From NCBI RefSeq assembly GCF_028583425.1, contig NC_072795.1, positions 7,463,001 through 7,527,000 on the forward strand: a stretch of DNA of 64,000 bases. Reading direction: 5' to 3'. The first letter of the stretch is position 1, and each line of letters begins with the position of its first letter. The stretch comes from Eublepharis macularius. Its lineage: Eukaryota; Chordata; Lepidosauria; Squamata; Eublepharidae. Of this stretch, positions 43,023 to 64,000 are shown piece after piece. The notes under the pieces were generated by a model. It searched no databases. It saw only the letters and a list, made by a program, of their open reading frames with translations, and was not told where the DNA came from. Both the position numbers and the translations under genes were made by a program.

Positions 43023-43467
43023 AGGCCAGCAATGCTGCCTCTCTTGAGGCCAGCAATGGATCCATCTAAGTAGCCTCCCTGCCAGTCTCCTACCTGTGGG
43101 GGGGGGGCATATCTTTCACCTGCCCCCCCCCCCATGCTTGGGGAGTTAGAGTTTACAAACTCAAGCCTCCACCCTTCTCTTCCCTTTGTGTACGGTGTGC
43201 AGGGAAAGGGGAAGGGCACCCCATCTGAGATACTGAAATTTATGCTGCTATGTCGAGATGTGATTTTATTGTTTTATCTGTTGTGGTTTACCTATTTGCT
43301 GTAACCCGCCCTGAGCCCGCTTGCGGGGAGAACGGGCTATCAATGTAATAATTCAATCATCAACCTTAAACTCCTGATCAGGGGAGGGAAGCAAAGTTTT
43401 CAGTGTTGTTGGCTCTTGGGATTTTGTCTGGACAAATGGCACTCGGCTGCAGATCCAGGCCTCCTCA
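43023..43467. other. Intergenic stretch with a LINE tail
   Basis: G/C runs at 43097-43135; a LINE 3' tail at 43255-43375 (AACCCGCCCTGAGCCCGCTT). No exon. Confidence 0.45.
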
Positions 43468-44000
43468 TGTAGCAGGCCTCAAGGAAAATGTTTTATATTA
43501 TATTGATTATTAACTAATAAGTGTTATAATATTGTTCTGATTAACTAACATTTAGAAAGATTAAATAAAATCCTTCTTCAGAGTAAAATATAGCTGTCAA
43601 GTCAGCTAGATACTGTTGAAACAGGAAACCTGTAGCTCGAAAAAAGAGGAAGTTATAGCATTGTGTATCTCAGAATAGACTGCTTAAAAGATAAAACTGA
43701 TGATTTAAGAGAATTTGTCTGAATTTATGCCGCACTAAGAAAAGGTCATGTCTGGGGCAATGATCTTGATGATAAGGCTAAATTATGGTAAACTGTATAA
43801 CTGATTGTAACCGTTAGCTAGTGAGTAACCACCTTCTGTGACGTAACTGTAAGCTGTGCTATATCAGAGAGGTTGCTTCCTTATACTGGAGCTCAGTTCT
43901 TTGTGGCACTAGTCACGCTGAGCTCTGCCGGCAATAAACATCATTCCTTCCTGAAGATTCTGTCTGGTCTCAATTCTTGGGAACACGATACCCTGCTACA
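43468..44000 (+). mobile_element. Solo LTR of an endogenous retrovirus-like element (fossil)
   Basis: Begins TGTAGCAGG and ends CCTGCTACA, flanked by CTCA on both sides (43464-43467, 44001-44004), a 4-bp duplication. TATATC near 43860 and AATAAA near 43934 mark promoter and R. It lies between CHRND and CHRNG without internal genes; moderate age. Confidence 0.8.
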
Positions 44001-44551
44001 CTCATTCTCTGGAGCATTCCAAGCTCCAGCTAGGAGAGTCAGGCTCTCACAGGCTAAGCCACGCAGACTCTTTGACTAGTTATTTTTAACCCCGTGGTGG
44101 TTCCAACCAGCTGTTGTGTGGGGAAAGGAGGTCAGAGGGCCAGGCCCAGGCCAAAGGACGTCCTTCCTCTGGGGGATGGATACCATTTCACAGGCAGGTG
44201 ATGAGGCTTGGACTATCCTGGAATGCAAGCCTGGAATGCTGTGCTGAGCAGTCGCCATTCTTTTCGAGTCTTCCCAGGATGGGGAGACGGTGTGAGTGTT
44301 CCTTCCCATTTTCAGCCATGCTGGCTGTTGTGGAATGGCACTGCTGACCTGTGAGGTCCACGCTATTTCAGCCTTCTGGAGCATCTAGGCATGCAGTGGT
44401 GGTCCCAAGTCTCTGCCCAGTGCCATGCCACTCTCTAGACTCTGCCCGACTCTCAGAGAGGTTTTCTCACACTTCCATTTTGATACACTGCCACCTACTG
44501 CCCTCATCTTCTGCTACCCAATGAATGGATATAGTGGGGACGACTTACCAC
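44001..44551. other. Intergenic unique stretch
   Basis: No repeat family or exon recognised. Confidence 0.4.
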
Positions 44552-44932
44552 TAGAGATAGGCATGAACTGAAATACTAGAGATAGGCATGAACCAAAATA
44601 CGAAACAAAGTTCGTCATGAACCTGGATGTCTTTTTGGTTCAGGGCACGTTTTTGACAACCTGCAACGACCGCTTTGATTTTTAGGCTAGTTTGTTTGGT
44701 TAATTTTTCGGTTTGTCACTGCAGACAGCCTGGCACCGATCAATCAGTTTCTTAGGCAATGGGGGGGGGGGTGGACTTTCTGCAGACTTCTGCTGCTCCA
44801 GAAGTGACGTGTTCACAAACCAAACAAACCAGTTTGCGAACCGGGCAATTTCATGCCCATTCGTGGTTCGTGAAACGCAATGAACCACGAACCGCAACAA
44901 ACCGCCGTTTTCCCAGTTCATGCCCATCACTG
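44552..44932. mobile_element. hAT-type miniature transposon with doubled left end
   Basis: Perfect duplication CTTACCAC at 44544-44551 and 44933-44940. TAGAGATAGGCATGAAC occurs twice, at 44552 and about 25 bp later. Confidence 0.85.
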
Positions 44933-44984
44933 CTTACCACCCACACACACTCTGTTCACCACACCCTGTTTTGCCATCTTCTGG

Positions 44985-45098
44985 GCCTGGAACAGCGGAT
45001 CACTGGGAGCTAGTTGTGAATTTCCTGCATTGTCCAGGGGGTTGTTCTAGATGACCCTGGGGGTCCCTTCCAACCGTATGATTCTATGATTCTACAAA
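44985..45098 (+). mobile_element. CR1 3' end
   Basis: GGTCCCTTCCAACCGTATGA followed by TTCTATGATTCTA. Confidence 0.8.
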
Positions 45099-45329
45099 AT
45101 AGCAATATAGTAATCAAGCATCTTCCTTCCTCTGGGCTCCTGTTTAAATAGCGTGTTTGAATGATGGAGGTCTATGCGGTACAGATAGTAACGGCCAGCA
45201 ATTAAAATAGAGAAAAGATTTCTTGAAATGAAAACTAGACTTTTAAATAGTCAGTTTAATGTGATGATTTCCCCCACAGACCCCTGGGTGGGGAGTATGC
45301 TGTTGTGAAGGGAGCTCATAACAGAGTTT
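45099..45329. other. Short unclassified intergenic stretch
   Basis: Nothing recognised. Confidence 0.4.
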
Positions 45330-45690
45330 TTAGGAATTGCAGGTAAAACCAGAGTGGCTGACCCAAGGCCTCCTGCTGAGCTCATGGCAGTAACGGGATT
45401 CAAACCAGCAGAGGGCTGATTCACAGCCCAAACTCTATGCTAAAGCAGCTCTCTGTAATAATAACTGTGCTTATATACTGCTCTTCTAGACAGATTAGTG
45501 CCCTGCTCAGAGCAGTGAACAAAGTCTGTGTTATTATCATCCCCACAATACAGCTGGGGAGCTGGGGCTGAGAGGAATGGCTGACCCAAGGCCCCCTGCT
45601 GAGCTCATGGCAGTAACGGGATTTGAACCAACGGGATTCACAGCCCAACCACTTAACCACTATGCTATAGCAGCTCTCTAGTGATGTAAT
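45330..45690 (-). mobile_element. Second tRNA-derived SINE subfamily, two overlapping copies
   Basis: AGAGCTGCTATAGCATAGTG (head, - strand), GGGCTGAGAGGAATGGCTGA and CTTATATACTGCTCTTCTAG. A partial copy at 45345-45450 precedes it. Also at 53962-54480. Confidence 0.7.
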
Positions 45691-45909
45691 GCCACCAGCT
45701 GAGAGCACCCTCATGTCCCCACCCCACAACGCCTCCTGGTTGCTGACGGCTGGCAACACCACATAGGTGGCATATGCATCTAGCTGGATACAGTGTTATT
45801 GTTGTGCTGTAGTGATAATTCGTCTTGCCTCCACAGAAAAGTTCAGCTGCACTCAATTGCATAGTGCGATGATACTACTATATCCAATTATCTGAGGGTG
45901 CAGTTATAG

Positions 45910-46063
45910 GATATAGTAAAGAGTCCAGTAGCATATTTAAGACTAACCAACTTTATTGTAGCATAAGCTTTCGAGAACCACTGCTCTCTTTGTCAGATGT
46001 ATGATGCATCTGGCGAAGAGAGATGTGGTTCTCAAAAGCTTACGCTACAATAAAGTTAAATCA
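45910..46063. mobile_element. Penelope-type foldback
   Basis: GTAAAGAGTCCAGTAGCATA ... GCATAAGCTTTCGAGAACCA mirrored by GGTTCTCAAAAGCTTACGCT. Confidence 0.7.
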
Positions 46064-46830
46064 AAAAGAGTTCAGTAGCACCTTTAAGACTAACCAATTT
46101 TATTGTAGCATAAGCTTTCGAGAATCAAGTTCTCTTCGTCAGATGCCTGATACAGAGACTGGTCAAATACAGAAGAGCAGGAGAGAGAAGAGGCAATTAG
46201 GGGGAGGAAGGGGGAGGGAGCAACCAAAACATTCCTTTGCTAGTATATGTAAACATCACCTTTTAGTGTGTGTATCAGTTGGCTTCAAAGGAGTTTGCCC
46301 TGTTAGTTTGTAGAAGCCAAACAGCTAGACCATCCAATTCCAATGCAGTATGGGCCTTCGATAACCACAGCTCTCCCTGCCAGATGCATCTGACAAAGAG
46401 ATCTGTGGTTCTCGAAAGCCCACGCCAGGTGCCCCTGAGCTCCCCCAGACCCCACCTCTGTAAAGGAAATCTGTTACCTGTGTTAATGTGATAACCATTC
46501 AAAGTCCCTATTCAGTCCCAGCTTGACAGAGTCAAATTTGCATATGAATTCCAGTTCAGCAGCCTCCCATTGGATTTTGTTTTTGAAAGGTTTCTGTTGA
46601 ACTACAGCGACCTTTAAGTCTTTGATGGAATGTCCCCCTAATTGCCTCTTCTCTCTCCTGCTCTTCTGTATTTGACCAGTCTCTGTATCAGGCATCTGAC
46701 GAAGAGAACTTGATTCTCGAAAGCTTATGCTACAATAAAATTGGTTAGTCTTAAAGGTGCTACTGGACTCTTTTTGATTTTACTACCACAGACTAACACG
46801 GCTAACTCCTCTGCATCTACAATAAAGTTA
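46064..46830 (-). mobile_element. Short Penelope-like element with GIY-YIG protein C-terminus between inverted terminal repeats
   Basis: Inverted arms 46064-46204 and 46632-46777 (GTAGCATAAGCTTTCGAGAA and its mirror, extended by ACAGAGACTGGTCAAATAC) enclose 430 bp. The - strand of the enclosed part reads HSIKDLKVAVVQQKPF, NKIQWEAAELEFICKFDSV and KLGLNRDFEWLSH, which I recognise as the C-terminal end of the Penelope-type GIY-YIG protein. A further foldback copy sits at 46269-46442. Confidence 0.7.
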
Positions 46831-46879
46831 GTTAGTCGTAAAGATGCTACTGGACTCTTTACTGTTTTGCAACTACAGG

Positions 46880-46985
46880 TCACCCAGCTGGCTTCAGGTG
46901 GAGGAGTGGGGAATCAAACGCGGCTCTCCAGATTAGAGTCCAGCCACTCTTAACCACTACACCAAACTGGCTCTGTTTGCAACTA
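46880..46985 (-). mobile_element. tRNA-derived SINE head fragment
   Basis: AGAGCCAGTTTGGTGTAGTG through GTTTGATTCCCCACTCCTCC on the - strand. Confidence 0.75.
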
Positions 46986-47399
46986 TGTGCTGGATGTAGA
47001 CAAGTCTCTTGGGCACTCAAGAATCCCATCATTTTACTGATAGGAATTCTGGAGCCGAGTCAGTGGACTTGCCCCCAGGAATAAATTCCTATCTCCCTGC
47101 ACCTGACAGCAACCATTTGACCTCAAGACCGTATTGGCAGAAACTTCTCTAAGCCGGGTGAATGGCGGGTTGAATTCTTCCTCACACCTATAAATAGGGT
47201 CTCCAATCAGCTTTCCTAATCCCATTTCTGCAGTGGATCTGAGCATCAGAGTTGCCACTGGCACTTCCCTGATGCCCCCTCCCTCCCGGAGGATGCTCCC
47301 TCCAGCAGCCCAGCCCCAATTGGCACACCCAGAGGGGCTGGCGGGCACAGCCAGTTCTGCCTTCCCCTGCATAGTTGCGCTAAAGGCATCAGTAGAAGG
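46986..47399. other. Unique sequence upstream of CHRNG
   Basis: No repeat or exon recognised; possible distal promoter sequence. Confidence 0.4.
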
Positions 47400-47569
47400 T
47401 AACAGCTGACAATGTGATGGCTGAACAGCTGGGCCACAAAGGGCCTGGCAGGAGGTGGGCGGGGAATGGGGGAGGTTGGGTCCAGCTCAAAATAGCCCTC
47501 CAGACCCTCCCAAGAAGACACACACAGACACTTCTGGGGGGAGAAGGAAGGCCAGCGCCCTCCAGCAAC
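47400..47569 (+). promoter_or_regulatory. CHRNG: Putative CHRNG promoter with two E-boxes and a MEF2-like site
   Basis: CAGCTG occurs at 47403-47408 and 47426-47431, and CTCAAAATAG at 47486-47495 is one base from a MEF2 site. All are within 170 bp of the ATG, in unique sequence. E-box control of gamma by myogenin/MyoD is established in birds and mammals; activity here is inferred. Confidence 0.45.
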
Positions 47570-63137
<15,568 letters not shown>

Positions 63138-63164
63138 GTAACTGTGCCATGCGAAAGAGGGCAG

Positions 63165-63390
63165 AGTAGGGTTGCCAACTCCAGATTGGGAAATTCCTGG
63201 AGATTTGGGGAGTGGAGTTTGGGGAGGGTGTGGTTTGGGGAGAGGAAGGACCTCAACAGGGTATAATGCCACACAGTCCACCTTCTAGAACAGCCATTTT
63301 CTCCAGGTGAACTAATCTCTATGGCCAGGAGATCAGTTACAGTTCTGGGAGATCTCCAGCCACCACCTGGAGGCTGGCATCCCTAGGACA
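63165..63390 (-). mobile_element. Miniature transposon, GGTTGCCA family
   Basis: TAGGGTTGCCAACTCCAGAT ... CCTGGAGGCTGGCATCCCTA. Starts 27 bp after CHRNG exon 6. Confidence 0.75.
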
Positions 63391-63409
63391 GAGTGATACT
63401 CCATACATC

Positions 63410-63750
63410 CGTTAAAGAACACAATTGCAGAATGAATGGCCAGCTGAGAGTTTCACCTAGTCCAGCAGTTTGTTCTCCACAATAGCCAACCTGATTAGGC
63501 TTCTGGAAAGCCCTCAAGTTGAGCATGAACAGGCCTATCGCATGGTGAGTTCTCACCCGCCGTTGTTGCGTTTGAACACGGAGACTTCCATTTAGCTTGA
63601 TAGATAGGACTCCCTCCCCCTTCCGTTTATTTGCCCAACTCTTTTTCTTTCGAAAGCTATCTAAGCTCGTTGTGGCCTATCATCCCATCTTGTGGCAATG
63701 AATCCCACAAGCTAATCATACCCGCATCGAAGTACTTGCTTGTGGTAGTT
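63410..63750 (-). mobile_element. CR1 3' UTR fragment
   Basis: GAATGGCCAGCTGAGAGTTT, CATCTTGTGGCAATGAATCC and AGCTAATCATACCCGCATC are CR1 phrases. Confidence 0.65.
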
Positions 63751-63770
63751 CCGATGCTCCTGGCAATGAA

Positions 63771-63997
63771 CTTAGGGTTGCCAGCTCCAAATTGGGAAAT
63801 TCCTGGAGATCTGGGGGGTGAAACCTGGAGAAAGTGGGGTTTGGGGAGGGAAAGGACCTTGGCATGGCATAATTCCATAGAGTCCACCCTCCCAAAGTAG
63901 CCATTTTCTCCAGGTGAATTGATCTCTGTGGCCTGGAGACCAGTTGTAATTCCAGGATATCTCCAGCCACTACCTGGAGGCTGGCAACCCCCCTAGT
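63771..63997 (-). mobile_element. Miniature transposon, GGTTGCCA family
   Basis: TAGGGTTGCCAGCTCCAAAT ... CCTGGAGGCTGGCAACCC; runs to the window edge and resembles 63165-63390 closely. Confidence 0.75.
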
Positions 63998-64000
63998 TGC

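Noticed and set aside
46483-46695. Small host gene with VQQKPF / GLNRDFEWLSH
   Set aside because: It sits between the inverted arms of a repeat family and matches the end of a Penelope-type protein.

Overview
This is vertebrate nuclear DNA, almost certainly from a squamate reptile. The genes are interrupted by GT-AG introns. The intron and intergenic DNA is packed with CR1 LINE ends, RTE/BovB and L1 fragments, 5S-derived (5S-Sauria-type) and tRNA-derived SINEs, many hAT- and Harbinger-like miniature transposons and Penelope-like repeats, which is the mix expected of a lizard or gecko. Species cannot be fixed from the sequence.

Three protein genes are supported, all on the + strand and in the order known in other vertebrates (PRSS56 - CHRND - CHRNG). 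(1) 2265-9642: the last five coding exons of a PRSS56-like gene; earlier exons, including the protease domain, lie before the window. (2) 18646-39648: a complete CHRND gene (muscle nicotinic acetylcholine receptor delta subunit), 12 coding exons, 521 residues, every junction in phase, with AATAAA at 39842. (3) 47570-63137 and beyond: the first six coding exons of CHRNG (gamma subunit), which runs off the right edge just before the first membrane segment.

The rest is mobile DNA. 1-1220 is the 3' half of a CR1 LINE on the - strand. 1222-1866 is a nine-unit, 61-bp tandem array grown from a Penelope-type terminal repeat. 2976-3882 is a miniature transposon whose interior became a 235-bp higher-order minisatellite. 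9643-18645 (PRSS56 to CHRND) and 39649-47569 (CHRND to CHRNG) hold nested SINEs, miniature transposons and one solo LTR. The CHRND and CHRNG introns carry the same families; SINE tails end within about 20 bp of the acceptors of CHRND exon 12 and CHRNG exon 2.

Delta and gamma assemble with two alpha1 subunits and beta1 into the fetal-type muscle receptor. Both start exons have E-box-like sites nearby, consistent with myogenic control.

I did not find a new multi-gene system. The most unusual items are repeat-level: a higher-order minisatellite born inside a transposon, one hairpin repeat amplified with two different periods (61 and 41 bp), a 54-bp-arm palindrome, SINE-built splice acceptors, and a Harbinger-like palindrome carrying two intact TCTCGCGAGA motifs.
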